Positions 1-8,563 of a stretch of DNA of 12,845 bases are shown here, piece after piece; the stretch's first letter is position 1, and every line of letters begins with the position of its first letter. A program made the translations under genes and the position numbers. The DNA comes from Fidelibacterota bacterium UBA2125 (GTDB lineage: Bacteria > Fidelibacterota > Marinisomatia > Marinisomatales > S15-B10), in assembly GCA_002329125.1 (NCBI GenBank), contig DCXX01000004.1:1-12845 (forward strand), given 5' to 3'. The notes under the pieces are model-generated. The model was not told the DNA's origin and ran no database searches. It saw only the letters and a program-made list of their open reading frames with translations.

Positions 1-113
1 ATTCGGACAACCAACTCCCTTCCTTAGCATCATCGATTTTTCCAGATGTCTGTGGAACGAGAAAGTGCTATTTTTGGGACAGGTTTTAGCAAACTGGAAG
101 GTTGTAAAAGGAA
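1..113. other. Leader upstream of eno, content unresolved
   Basis: No gene can be assigned here. Two forward frames are open from the left edge: one ends at a TAA at 119-121, overlapping the eno start by 8 nt, and the other ends at a TAG at 87-89. Either could be the last codons of a gene that begins outside the window. One reverse frame is also fully open and has an ATG at 34-32, so a divergent gene is equally possible. None of the translated pieces resembles a family I recognise. The purine-rich stretch just before the eno ATG (AAAAGGAA, ending at 113) is the likely ribosome-binding region, though it lies very close to the start. Confidence 0.3.
69..76 (+). promoter_or_regulatory. Possible -7 box before eno
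   Basis: TATTTTTG at 69-76 fits the TAnnTTTG consensus of the -7 element known from Bacteroidetes promoters. It lies 37 nt before the eno ATG. No TTTG element is visible at the distance expected for the matching -33 box, and the host phylum is not certain, so this is only a weak candidate. In the sigma-70 reading it would be an imperfect extended -10 (TGCTATTTT). Confidence 0.2.
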
Positions 114-1412
114 ATGAGTAACATTTCGCAAGTCAAGGCAAGACAGATTCTCGATTCCCGTGGCAATCCCACCATTGAAGTTGATGTTTTACTTTCGAGC
201 GGCAGTTTCGGTCGTGCGGCTGTACCATCGGGTGCTTCCACCGGGAGTCATGAAGCAGTGGAACTTCGAGATGAGGATAAAGCCTTTTATCTCGGGAAGG
301 GTGTACAGAAGGCTGTCCACAATGTAATAGGGATACTAGGCCCAGCATTGACTGGCCAAGATGCTCTCAATCAGCGAGGTGTGGATGAACTTCTCATCTC
401 ATGCGATGGGACAGAAAACAAAGGAGAGGTGGGTGCGAATGCCGTTTTGGGTGTTTCCATGGCGGTGGCCCACGCTGCGGCCGCTCACAAGGGATTGCCA
501 CTCTTTAGTTATCTTTCCAACGGAGAATCAACCCTCCTTCCCATTCCCATGATGAATATCCTGAATGGTGGCAGCCATGCCGATAACAATGTAGACATTC
601 AGGAATTCATGGTTTTTCCGATCGGTGCCTCAAGCTTTTCAGAGGCACTCCAGATGGGAACCGAGATTTTTCATCATCTCAAATCGGTTCTTGGGGAAAG
701 GGATCTTAATACATCCGTGGGGGACGAAGGGGGATTTGCTCCGAACCTCCGTTCAAATGAAGAGGCCATCGAAGTTATTTTGGAGGCCATCTCCAAAGCG
801 GGCTACGAAGTAGGAAAAGAAATCTATCTTGCGCTCGATGTAGCCGCTTCGGAGCTGTATGAAGCCAACCGCAATATTTACCGCCTCGCTTCAGAAGAGA
901 GAGAGCTGACAAGTGGCGAAATGATAGAATTCTACAGCACACTGATTCAGAAGTACCCTATTGTTTCCCTTGAGGATGGGCTGTCAGAAGATGACTGGGA
1001 AGGGTGGACGGAGCTCCACAAAGCACTCGGGAAAAAAGTCCAGATCGTTGGAGATGATCTTACCGTCACAAACATGACACGCCTGAAAAAGGCCATCGAT
1101 TTACCTGCCATGAATGCCATTCTCATAAAACTGAATCAGGTGGGCAGTGTCACAGAAACTGTGGAGACTATAAAACTGGCGCGAAAGAACGGCATGGCGG
1201 CCGTGGTGTCTCACCGCTCTGGTGAGACTGAGGATACCACCATTGCTGATTTCGCTGTAGCCATGGGGATGGGCCAGATAAAGACGGGTTCAGCTTCCCG
1301 GACTGACCGTGTTTGCAAGTATAATCAGCTGCTTCGGATAGAGGAAATACTTGGCAATTCAGCCACCTTTCCTGGCATGGAAGTACTGGGACATTCTTCC
1401 GAAGTAGGGTAG
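114..1412 (+). CDS. eno: Enolase (phosphopyruvate hydratase)
   Basis: Enolase interconverts 2-phosphoglycerate and phosphoenolpyruvate in glycolysis and gluconeogenesis; it is a cytosolic magnesium enzyme and a degradosome component in some bacteria. At 432 residues it has the normal family length. The N-terminal SRGNPT motif (about 15-20) and the mobile loop SGASTG (39-44) are present. The (beta/alpha)8 barrel carries the metal ligands Asp242, Glu287 (in LEDGL) and Asp314 (in GDDL). The catalytic pair is Glu205 (in GDEGGFAPN) and Lys339 (in LIKLNQ). HADNNVDIQEFM supplies His155, and SHRSGETED (366-374) and GQIKTG (387-392) close the active site. Nothing essential is missing. The ATG at 114 gives a canonical N-terminus. 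It is followed 4 nt later by a division gene, an eno-ftsB adjacency also known from E. coli. Confidence 0.98.
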   Translation: MSNISQVKARQILDSRGNPTIEVDVLLSSGSFGRAAVPSGASTGSHEAVELRDEDKAFYLGKGVQKAVHNVIGILGPALTGQDALNQRGVDELLISCDGTENKGEVGANAVLGVSMAVAHAAAAHKGLPLFSYLSNGESTLLPIPMMNILNGGSHADNNVDIQEFMVFPIGASSFSEALQMGTEIFHHLKSVLGERDLNTSVGDEGGFAPNLRSNEEAIEVILEAISKAGYEVGKEIYLALDVAASELYEANRNIYRLASEERELTSGEMIEFYSTLIQKYPIVSLEDGLSEDDWEGWTELHKALGKKVQIVGDDLTVTNMTRLKKAIDLPAMNAILIKLNQVGSVTETVETIKLARKNGMAAVVSHRSGETEDTTIADFAVAMGMGQIKTGSASRTDRVCKYNQLLRIEEILGNSATFPGMEVLGHSSEVG

Positions 1413-1416
1413 AAAA

Positions 1417-1776
1417 ATGGCACGAAAAAGGCGAGGACTCTTTTCTAAGCGCCGTCGCAGATCCGTCCGGCGGATTGGTGTCTCATCACCGAGTAAGAAT
1501 CTTCTTCCTAAAATCCTCATTCTGGGAGCTCTAATTCTGGTGATCATCTTTTTCTTTGGTGATCACGGAGTGTACCGGCTTTATACAATCAAAAGAGAGA
1601 AAACTCACCTAATGGAGGATATCGACAGTCTGCGTGCAGAACAGGAGGAATTGATTGGCGAGAAGGACAAACTTGAAAATGATCTGGATTATATTGAGCG
1701 GCTTGCACGGGAGCGCCACAGGATGGCAAAGCCGGGAGAGAAAGTCTTCAAGGTGGTGGAGAAGGAGAAGCGATAA
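1417..1776 (+). CDS. FtsB/DivIC-family septum formation initiator
   Basis: This is a small bitopic division protein of 119 residues. A strongly basic cytoplasmic N-terminus (residues 1-28, rich in Arg and Lys) is followed by one hydrophobic transmembrane helix (about 29-48) and a periplasmic coiled coil (about 55-90). The closing segment, DYIERLARERHRMAKPGE, matches the family pattern in which a Tyr-Ile-Glu-x-Leu-Ala-Arg-Glu stretch precedes a Lys-Pro-Gly-Glu turn. Members form a complex with FtsL/FtsQ-type partners (E. coli) or FtsL/DivIB (Bacillus) that helps activate septal wall synthesis. It starts 4 nt after eno and is probably co-transcribed with it. Whether it should be called ftsB or divIC cannot be decided from the sequence, so no symbol is given. 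Confidence 0.88.
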   Translation: MARKRRGLFSKRRRRSVRRIGVSSPSKNLLPKILILGALILVIIFFFGDHGVYRLYTIKREKTHLMEDIDSLRAEQEELIGEKDKLENDLDYIERLARERHRMAKPGEKVFKVVEKEKR

Positions 1777-1798
1777 TGACTTTTTCCATCGTCACGAA

Positions 1799-1827
1799 GG
1801 CATCTAGATAGTTTTCCCCCAAATGCC
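1799..1827. terminator. Imperfect hairpin between convergent genes
   Basis: GGCATCT (1799-1805) can pair with AAATGCC (1821-1827) around a 15-nt loop, giving about seven pairs with one G-U. It lies in the only gap between the rightward eno unit and the leftward dtd-ending unit, where transcripts from both sides should stop. Neither strand has a good T-tract after the stem, so it would be a poor intrinsic terminator. With rho in this genome, Rho-dependent ending is equally plausible. Confidence 0.22.
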
Positions 1828-1861
1828 GACCAAGATTAATGAATCTCTTGCCTCCTCTAAA

Positions 1862-2320
1862 TCAGCCGGACATCAAACTCTTTTTGCTATCCAACACAAA
1901 GGTAGCGGGGCCATCGTTGACAAGGTGTACGTCCATCATGGCACCGAAAATCCCTGTTGAAACAGAAACACCTCTTTCTCTGAGATCCTGAATAAAACTG
2001 TTATAAAATTTTTCTCCCAGCTCCGGCTGAGCCGCTTTAATGAAGCTTGGCCTCCGTCCTTTTTTGGTGTCGGCACACAGCGTGAACTGGCTCACCACTA
2101 AAACGGCGCCCTCAACATCCAGAAGCGATCTATTCATTTTTCCAGCATCATCATCGAAAATGCGAAGATGAACGATCTTGTTCGTTAGAAATTTTGTATC
2201 TTCCTGGGCATCGTTCTGAAAAACACCAAGAAAAATGAGAAGCCCCGGACCGATCTCTCCAGCGATTTTATCGTCGACAGTGACTTTTGCTTCCGATACA
2301 CGTTGGAGCAGAGCAATCAT
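1862..2320 (-). CDS. dtd: D-aminoacyl-tRNA deacylase
   Basis: Dtd hydrolyses D-amino acids (and glycine mischarged on tRNA-Ala) from tRNA, keeping D-residues out of proteins; it is a cytosolic homodimer. The 152 residues match the usual bacterial length of about 145-150. The N-terminus IALLQRVSEAKVTV is typical. The two signature motifs are SQFTLCAD (77-84), with the active-site Thr80, and the Gly-cis-Pro motif NDGPATFVLD (135-144), which gives chiral selectivity. The ATG overlaps the dnaE stop by one base (TAATG) and is preceded by a GGTGGAG ribosome-binding sequence inside the end of dnaE, so translation is probably coupled. It appears to be the last gene of the leftward unit. Confidence 0.96.
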   Translation of the reverse strand: MIALLQRVSEAKVTVDDKIAGEIGPGLLIFLGVFQNDAQEDTKFLTNKIVHLRIFDDDAGKMNRSLLDVEGAVLVVSQFTLCADTKKGRRPSFIKAAQPELGEKFYNSFIQDLRERGVSVSTGIFGAMMDVHLVNDGPATFVLDSKKSLMSG

Positions 2321-5300
2321 TACTCCACCCAGACGTTCTCATCGCCATAAAGCCCCTTGAGCTTTCCGATAAATGTTTCATCCGGTGTGACCTTAACAGT
2401 TTTGGCGTAAAACTTTTTTCCGTTTCCCTCGTCCTCGTAGAGGTGGAAAAAAATGGGTGAATTACCAGCGTGCCCCTTGGTTAATCGGTAGAGGGCATTC
2501 ACATCCTCTTCTTTCATTTTATCGACCTCTACTACAATATTGACTGTGGAAGGATTTCTTCCTTGAACTTCATCAAGTGATTCAATGGATTCAGCAATCA
2601 TTTTTGGAGTATCATCAGACAGGCGTGAGGTTTGGCGACCTTTGACGAAGATGAGACCGTCGTCACTAATTAACTGTCTATAATTTGTAAATGTTTCGTG
2701 AAAAACAAGTACATCAACAGAACCCCCCAGGCATTCTAGATTAAAGAAAGCCATCTGCCGATTTTTTTTGTCAAAGTGATGACGAATGTCCCGTATGATT
2801 CCACCAACCCGGATCTGCTCAATCTCAATCTCGTCAGAAGCATCTGAAAAGTCGTAATTCGAATAATTCTCCAGGATATCGGAATATTCAAGCAGTGGAT
2901 GGCCTGTGAGATAAAAGCCCATCAACTCTTTCTCACGCTTTAGCTTTTCAGTCTCACTCCAATCAGATACGTCTGGGAGCGTGGGTTTTGCAATTATTTG
3001 AGATTCTGATGTCTCACCCCCAAAAATTGAAAATTGGTTATCATCTGCGTTAGCCTGCATCTGCTGGGCGAACTTAAGCGCTGATTCGACTGCAACATAT
3101 TGTTGTGCTCGATTTCCCTCCAGTGAATCCATAGCGCCGGCAGCCACTAGACTTTCAAGTACCTTTTTGTTCACAAGCCTTAAGTCGAGATGTTCACAAA
3201 AGTCGTACAGAGTTGTGAACTGCTTTTGTTTATTTTTTTCGGAGAGAATATTTTTGAGAGCTTTTGAGCCGACATTTTTTATAGCATTCAATCCGAAAGA
3301 GATAGTTTTTTCATCCAGAGCCTTGAAGTTGATGTCTGATTCGTTTACATCAGGTGGGTGGATGGTGATTTTTAGCTTCTGACATTCATTTATGAGAGTC
3401 ACTACACGAGTTGTGTTAGTCATTTCACTGGTTAGGTTTGCCGCCATAAATTCGGCAGAGTGATGCACTTTCAGATAGGCTGTCTGGTAGGCGATATAGG
3501 CGTAGGCGGTACTGTGACTTTTATTGAAACCGTATTGAGCAAACTTTTCAATTAGATCATAGATTTCCTTTGCCTTTTTTTTATCCGTACCTTGATCAAC
3601 TGTCCCTTTAATGAAGGCTTCTTTTTGGCTTGCCATGAGTTTCTTTTGTTTCTTACCCATGGCCCGGCGCATTAAATCCGCTTGTGCCAGTGAAAAACCG
3701 GCGATGCTATTAGCAATCTGCATCACCTGTTCCTGATAAACGATAATTCCGTAAGTTTCATTAAGAATTGATTCCAGATCGGGATGAATGTATTTGATCT
3801 TCTTTTTGCCGTGTTTTCGTTTGATGAATTCGCCAATGTTTTCCATGGGACCGGGGCGGTATAGAGCGTTCATGGCAATGAGATCCTGAATTGATGTTGG
3901 CTTCAATTTTTTCAGGTATTCCCGCATGCCCGCGGATTCAAATTGAAACACGCCGACGGTCTTGCCCTTGGAAAACAGTTTATACACAACTTCATCATCG
4001 AGGGGCAACTTTTCAATATTAAGTTTGATTCCTTTTTCTTTAAGAAGAGCTATTGTCTGATCGATGACTGTGAGGTTTCTCAAGCCGAGGAAGTCCATTT
4101 TTAACAGGCCTAAATCTTCTAGGTCTTTCATGTCATACTGGGAGGTAATGTCGCCTTGCGGTGATTTGTATAAGGGGATATAATCGGTGAGATCGCCCGG
4201 CGCTATCACCACACCAGCGGCGTGAGTTGACACGTGGCGATTCATTCCTTCCAATGTTTTTGAATAATTGATCAGATTTTTGTGTTGATCGTCTTTTTCA
4301 GCATGTTCCTGAAGATCGCTACTTATCTCCAGGGCTGAGTCCAGAGAAATACCGGGGCCGGCAGGGATGGATTTGGCTATTTTGTCAACCTCGCCCAAGT
4401 TCATTCCCAGTACGCGCCCTACATCACGGACAACCTGGCGGGCTTTCAATTTGCCGAACGTAATAATTTGAGTAACCGAATCTTCACCATATCGCTCCTT
4501 GATATAATCGATGACATGGGACCGTCGCTCGTAACAAAAATCGACGTCAATATCGGGCATGGAAATCCGCTCGGGATTGAGGAATCGCTCAAAAAGAAGA
4601 TTGTATTTTATGGGATCAATGGTAGTGATACCAAGGCAATAAGCTACCAGGCTTCCCGCCACAGAACCCCGTCCGGGACCCACAGGAATGTTGTTATCCT
4701 TGGCATATTTGACAAAATCCATAACGATAAGAAAATAACCGGCAAAATCCATTTTTTGGATAACGTCTAGTTCATAGTCAAGGCGAGATTTGAGTTCAGG
4801 AGTAACTGACGGATAGAGATTTTTCAGTCCTTGTTGGCAGGAGAGTGAGAGGAAATCGTCAGGCGTGGTTGCTCCAGCGTCTTCAGGTATTGGAAATGTG
4901 GGCAAGAGGTATTCCCCCAGCGGTAACTCCAGATCGCATGAATCGGCAATCAATCGAGTGTTTTCCAGTGCTCCAGGATAATCTTTGAATAGCTTCCACA
5001 TCTCATCCTGAGATTTAAAGAAGAATTCTGGAGTGGCGTATCGCTGGCGATTGGGATCATTCCGATCTTTGCCTGTTCCAAGGCAAAACATGATGTCATG
5101 TGCTTCCCAGTGCTCCTTTAATGCGTAATGGCAGTCGTTGGTGGCAACCAGCGGAATGTTCAGTTCTTGCGCCAAGTTACTAACAACGGTACGGGAGACT
5201 TCTTCTTCCGGAATGCTGTGATTCTGCAGTTCCAGATAAAACCTCCCAGGAAAGATTTCCGCATATTCTAAAGCTGTCCTCTTGGCACCATCCAGGTCAT

Positions 5301-5757
5301 CCTTGACGGCGTACTCTTGTACCTCTCCCTTCAAACACGCTGAGAGACAAATAATCCCTTCGCTGTATTCTTTCAGGAGATTTTTGTCAACTCTGGGTCT
5401 GTAGTAAAATCCTTCAAGATAGCCCGCTGTGGTGAGCTTTATGAGATTTTTGTAACCGGTGTAGTTTTGTGCCAGAAGAACAAGATGGTTATTGCCCCAT
5501 CCACCGTCCCTTTTGGGTGTTTTGTCAAAACGGTCACCCTGTGCCACGTACGCTTCACAGCCGACAATCGGGTTGACGCCTGCTTTTTTTGCTGCTTTGT
5601 AAAAAGCGACAGCGGAAAACATATTGCCGTGTTCTGTGACGCCAACGGCATCCATACCCAGATCGGAAACTGTATCTAATAGTGTGGGTACTTTCTGAGC
5701 ACCATCAAGAAGGCTGTAATCTGTATGGTTATGGAGATGTACGAATTCTGAAGCCAT
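2320..5757 (-). CDS. dnaE: DNA polymerase III alpha subunit
   Basis: This is the catalytic subunit of the replicative polymerase (C-family). I choose the ATG at 5757 (1145 residues), because FVHLHNHTDYSLLDG then sits at the very N-terminus as in other DnaE proteins; an upstream TTG at 5790 would add 11 atypical residues and overlap the preceding gene. Domains: PHP (about 5-270); palm with PDIDVDF (401-407) and the third catalytic Asp555 in KMDFLG; GPGRGS loop (360-365); fingers (about 560-800); helix-hairpin-helix near 823-838; a beta-clamp motif QFSIF (908-912); an OB-fold (about 983-1019); and a C-terminal region that may bind tau. All nine PHP metal-ligand positions appear conserved (see findings). 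It starts 4 nt after the ubiA stop and shares one base with dtd. Confidence 0.98.
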   Translation of the reverse strand: MASEFVHLHNHTDYSLLDGAQKVPTLLDTVSDLGMDAVGVTEHGNMFSAVAFYKAAKKAGVNPIVGCEAYVAQGDRFDKTPKRDGGWGNNHLVLLAQNYTGYKNLIKLTTAGYLEGFYYRPRVDKNLLKEYSEGIICLSACLKGEVQEYAVKDDLDGAKRTALEYAEIFPGRFYLELQNHSIPEEEVSRTVVSNLAQELNIPLVATNDCHYALKEHWEAHDIMFCLGTGKDRNDPNRQRYATPEFFFKSQDEMWKLFKDYPGALENTRLIADSCDLELPLGEYLLPTFPIPEDAGATTPDDFLSLSCQQGLKNLYPSVTPELKSRLDYELDVIQKMDFAGYFLIVMDFVKYAKDNNIPVGPGRGSVAGSLVAYCLGITTIDPIKYNLLFERFLNPERISMPDIDVDFCYERRSHVIDYIKERYGEDSVTQIITFGKLKARQVVRDVGRVLGMNLGEVDKIAKSIPAGPGISLDSALEISSDLQEHAEKDDQHKNLINYSKTLEGMNRHVSTHAAGVVIAPGDLTDYIPLYKSPQGDITSQYDMKDLEDLGLLKMDFLGLRNLTVIDQTIALLKEKGIKLNIEKLPLDDEVVYKLFSKGKTVGVFQFESAGMREYLKKLKPTSIQDLIAMNALYRPGPMENIGEFIKRKHGKKKIKYIHPDLESILNETYGIIVYQEQVMQIANSIAGFSLAQADLMRRAMGKKQKKLMASQKEAFIKGTVDQGTDKKKAKEIYDLIEKFAQYGFNKSHSTAYAYIAYQTAYLKVHHSAEFMAANLTSEMTNTTRVVTLINECQKLKITIHPPDVNESDINFKALDEKTISFGLNAIKNVGSKALKNILSEKNKQKQFTTLYDFCEHLDLRLVNKKVLESLVAAGAMDSLEGNRAQQYVAVESALKFAQQMQANADDNQFSIFGGETSESQIIAKPTLPDVSDWSETEKLKREKELMGFYLTGHPLLEYSDILENYSNYDFSDASDEIEIEQIRVGGIIRDIRHHFDKKNRQMAFFNLECLGGSVDVLVFHETFTNYRQLISDDGLIFVKGRQTSRLSDDTPKMIAESIESLDEVQGRNPSTVNIVVEVDKMKEEDVNALYRLTKGHAGNSPIFFHLYEDEGNGKKFYAKTVKVTPDETFIGKLKGLYGDENVWVE

Positions 5758-5761
5758 GGCC

Positions 5762-6595
5762 TCAGCCGAGATAAACGGCCAGCAAACCAAGAAAAACAGA
5801 GGCTTTCAGTATCTGCGAAGCGGTGTGACAGTTGTTTGAGGAGGGAGATTTCACGAGCAAACTTATGATATATGAGAGTGGAATACCAATTCCCAGAAGT
5901 GCCGCCATAAGATATTTTTCACTGTAGATGTTCATTAAATACGGAGCGACTAAAAGTGCCATGAGAAGAACCGTCAAAAAAATGGCGATCTTTGCCGATT
6001 TTTCCATCCCGAACTTAACAGGAAAGGTGATGAACCCTGCTGAACGGTCCCCATCCGCATCAGCCATATCTTTGATGAATTCTCGAACCATTGTAAACCC
6101 AAATGCCAGTAGTGATGGCATTATCATCCGGTCCAATTCACCAAACAGCGCTCCCGCAAACACCAATGACAGTCCGATGATTACTGCTACAATCATGTTT
6201 CCGATCAAAATTGTCCCTTTCAGCCATAAACTGTAGGTCACCATGAGTGGAAGGGCCACAACTGCGGCGATGATAAAAACTCCTGTGTTTATTGTAAATG
6301 AGATCCCCGCTCCCATCATGAAAAGTAGGATGGAGAGTATCAATGCAGTTTCTGGGGCAAGGTCCCCTCTCGGTAACGGCCTGTTCGTTCTGTTGATTTT
6401 GTCAGTTTCCAGATCGTGATAATCATTAAATGCGTTAGCTGCAGCTGTGAAAGACATTACTACAAAAATTCCTTTCATGAGAAGATCGGTCTGGTTCAGA
6501 GCGTCAACCAGCGCCGCCGCGACAGTGACCATCAGTGCACCCAGCAAAAGGTTTACGGGTCTGAAGAGCCTCAATGTGGCCAAGGCGCTCTTCAT
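5762..6595 (-). CDS. UbiA prenyltransferase, DGGGP synthase-like
   Basis: This is an integral membrane prenyltransferase of 277 residues with about eight to nine hydrophobic helices. It has both magnesium-diphosphate-binding Asp motifs: NDYHDLETD (57-65), followed by INRTNRPLPRG, and DMADADGD (176-183), preceded by REFIK. The N-terminal RPVN (12-15), the INR.NRP.P.G run, GN..VA (132-137) and REF.KD..D..GD resemble digeranylgeranylglyceryl phosphate synthases, which add a second geranylgeranyl chain to geranylgeranylglyceryl phosphate in archaeal-type ether lipid synthesis. Such genes are also known in FCB-group bacteria. Other UbiA members, which make quinones, hemes or chlorophylls, share the Asp motifs, so the substrate is an inference. 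Its ATG overlaps the prmC stop by 4 nt. The neighbouring genes have unrelated jobs and give no substrate hint. Confidence 0.85.
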   Translation of the reverse strand: MKSALATLRLFRPVNLLLGALMVTVAAALVDALNQTDLLMKGIFVVMSFTAAANAFNDYHDLETDKINRTNRPLPRGDLAPETALILSILLFMMGAGISFTINTGVFIIAAVVALPLMVTYSLWLKGTILIGNMIVAVIIGLSLVFAGALFGELDRMIMPSLLAFGFTMVREFIKDMADADGDRSAGFITFPVKFGMEKSAKIAIFLTVLLMALLVAPYLMNIYSEKYLMAALLGIGIPLSYIISLLVKSPSSNNCHTASQILKASVFLGLLAVYLG

Positions 6596-7482
6596 GATCT
6601 TTTTGCTTTCAGCACTCTCGGATCCCCGTTGTAGTCTTTCAAAAGCTCAACTTCAGTCCACCTTGCTGACTCAAATAGTTCTTTGGCGTGCAATGGGTGT
6701 TTACCGCGGCCCACCTCTAAAATCATCGTTCCGCCTTCCCGGAGCCAGTTTTTCCCCTTGGCGGCAAGGCTTCTGTAGAAAGTTAGACCGTCAGCGTCTT
6801 CCGTCAATGCCTCTCTCGGTTCAAAACACCGGACATTATCCTGAAGTGCTTTATACTCTTTCAGTGGCACGTAAGGCGGATTGCTGACGATGATATCAAA
6901 ACAATTTTCTACCTCATCGTTCAAAATGTCATGATCGACGAACTGAATCTTTGAAGCGACGCTATTTTTCTTAGCGTTCAGTTGTGCTACCTTCAGGGCA
7001 CTTCTGTTATTGTCAGTTGCCGTGACAGAAATCTCTTTAAGTGAGTGGGCGAGACTGACGGCAATAGAGCCGCAACCCGTACCTATGTCCAATACAGAGA
7101 ATGCTTTATTTGCATTTGCTTCATCAATTGCAATCTCAACCAGTCGCTCTGTTTCGGGCCGCGGTATGAGGACATTCCTGGTAAGAGTGAACGGTAGACC
7201 AAAAAATTCCGTTTCACCTGTTATGTACTGAACCGGTTCGCCGGCAACAGAACGTCTCAGCCAGTCTCTAAATATCTTTTTTTGTTGGTGGGTGAGGCAG
7301 CGGTGATCTGCTTCCAAGTGGAGCTGAGATCTGGAAAGTTTGAGGAGGGAAAGGAGGAGCCATTCCGCCTGAGCTTTCGGTGCGTCAGTTCTTGCATCCG
7401 TCAGCAATCTTACACTTACTTCCAAAACCTGTTGCACCGTGAAATTTTCCTGAACAGTGGCGAGTAGAGGCAGGTTTGTCAA
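6592..7482 (-). CDS. prmC: Release factor glutamine methyltransferase
   Basis: PrmC N5-methylates the glutamine of the GGQ motif of release factors, using S-adenosylmethionine, and so raises termination efficiency. An N-terminal helical domain (about 15-80) includes GEPVQYITGETEFFG (81-95). The Rossmann methyltransferase domain follows, with IPRPETE (106-112), the SAM loop LDIGTGCGSIA (131-141) and the catalytic NPPY (201-204) that holds the glutamine substrate. It directly follows prfA, its substrate gene, with a 4-nt overlap if the TTG at 7482 is the start (296 residues). A GTG at 7437 would instead give about 281 residues and an N-terminus closer to E. coli PrmC. No ATG lies in the N-terminal part. 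The late EVGRGK segment has Lys where many homologues have Gln. Confidence 0.96.
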   Translation of the reverse strand: MTNLPLLATVQENFTVQQVLEVSVRLLTDARTDAPKAQAEWLLLSLLKLSRSQLHLEADHRCLTHQQKKIFRDWLRRSVAGEPVQYITGETEFFGLPFTLTRNVLIPRPETERLVEIAIDEANANKAFSVLDIGTGCGSIAVSLAHSLKEISVTATDNNRSALKVAQLNAKKNSVASKIQFVDHDILNDEVENCFDIIVSNPPYVPLKEYKALQDNVRCFEPREALTEDADGLTFYRSLAAKGKNWLREGGTMILEVGRGKHPLHAKELFESARWTEVELLKDYNGDPRVLKAKRS

Positions 7483-8549
7483 CTGAGATTTTCCGCTTTT
7501 AACAGCTCCAACTGATCAGCAATTTTCAGTTGTTCGATGAGTTCGGTGAGGTCACCGTTCATAATTTCCTCAAGTCTGTAAAGGGTCAATTCTATGCGGT
7601 GATCTGTCACCCGCCCTTGAGGAAAATTGTAAGTTCGGATCTTTGCACTCCGGTCTCCTGTGGACACCATGGTTTTTCTTGCCTCCGCTCGCTCTGACTG
7701 CTGTTTTTCCCGCTCACGAACCAGAAGACGGGATCTTAAAACTTTCATTGCCGCTACCCGATTTTTGTGCTGAGATTTTTCATCCTGACAGGTGACCACT
7801 GTATCGGTGGGAATGTGAGTGATCCGGACAGCTGATTCTGTCTTATTCACATGCTGGCCACCGGCTCCTGACGCCCGAAAGGTGTCGATACGCAAGTCTT
7901 GTGGATTGATCTCAATATCGACCTCATCAGCTTCCGGCAGGACGGCGACAGTAGCGGCAGATGTGTGGATGCGCCCGCTAGCCTCTGTTGCGGGAACACG
8001 CTGAACCCGATGTACGCCCCCTTCATATTTCAGTTTACCAAAAATAGTATCACCTTTGAAGGCGCAGATTACCTCTTTGTAGCCGCCGTTACCCGTTACA
8101 TTTGCCGCAATCAGTTTGATTTCCCATCCGTTTTGCTCCGCAAAATGGCCATACATGCGATAAAGGTCAGCAGCAAAAAGGGCTGCTTCTTCACCGCCCG
8201 TTCCAGCCCGGATTTCCATTATGGTATTTTTTTCATCCAGTGGATCTTTTGGTAGCAGAAGGATCTTTAGTTCCTCTTCCAGCTTCAGGGCTTCGTTTCT
8301 TAATCCTTCAATCTCCTCTTGAACCAGTTCTTTCAGCTCTTCATCGTCACCTTTCAGAACAGCTTCATCTTCATCAATTTGATCCGTTATACTGATATAC
8401 GTGCCCCCTTTTTTGGCTACAGGGTCCAGGTCGTGGTGTTCTTTCGCCAGTTCGCGGTATCTATCCGGATCAGATGCAATTTCAGGTTTAGCTAGCTGTT
8501 CAGTGACAGCTTCATATCTTTCAATGATCTGTTTGACTTTATTTTTCAT
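7479..8549 (-). CDS. prfA: Peptide chain release factor 1
   Basis: RF1 recognises UAA and UAG stop codons in the ribosomal A site and triggers peptide release. I prefer the ATG at 8549 (356 residues): MKNKVKQIIERYE is a typical RF1 beginning, and a good AGGGA site precedes it. An in-frame ATG at 8585 would add 12 residues, but it lies inside a hairpin with a T-tract. The codon-reading motif PAT (186-188) in RVPATEASGRIHTSA identifies RF1 and not RF2, which has SPF. The catalytic GGQ is at 230-232 within GAGGQHVNKTESAVR. The helical N-terminal domain (about 1-100) and the C-terminal domain are complete. It lies in a translation cluster after rpmE and before prmC. Confidence 0.98.
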   Translation of the reverse strand: MKNKVKQIIERYEAVTEQLAKPEIASDPDRYRELAKEHHDLDPVAKKGGTYISITDQIDEDEAVLKGDDEELKELVQEEIEGLRNEALKLEEELKILLLPKDPLDEKNTIMEIRAGTGGEEAALFAADLYRMYGHFAEQNGWEIKLIAANVTGNGGYKEVICAFKGDTIFGKLKYEGGVHRVQRVPATEASGRIHTSAATVAVLPEADEVDIEINPQDLRIDTFRASGAGGQHVNKTESAVRITHIPTDTVVTCQDEKSQHKNRVAAMKVLRSRLLVREREKQQSERAEARKTMVSTGDRSAKIRTYNFPQGRVTDHRIELTLYRLEEIMNGDLTELIEQLKIADQLELLKAENLS

Positions 8550-8563
8550 AGAAGTTCCCTGGT

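Noticed and set aside
1840..1855. Small AGATT/AATCT inverted repeat near the dtd end
   Set aside because: Only five to six AT-rich pairs with no T-tract after it; expected by chance in AT-rich DNA.
5755..5790. Upstream TTG start for dnaE adding 11 residues
   Set aside because: It overlaps the ubiA 3' end, and the added residues do not fit the DnaE N-terminus. The ATG at 5757 places the PHP motif where the family has it.
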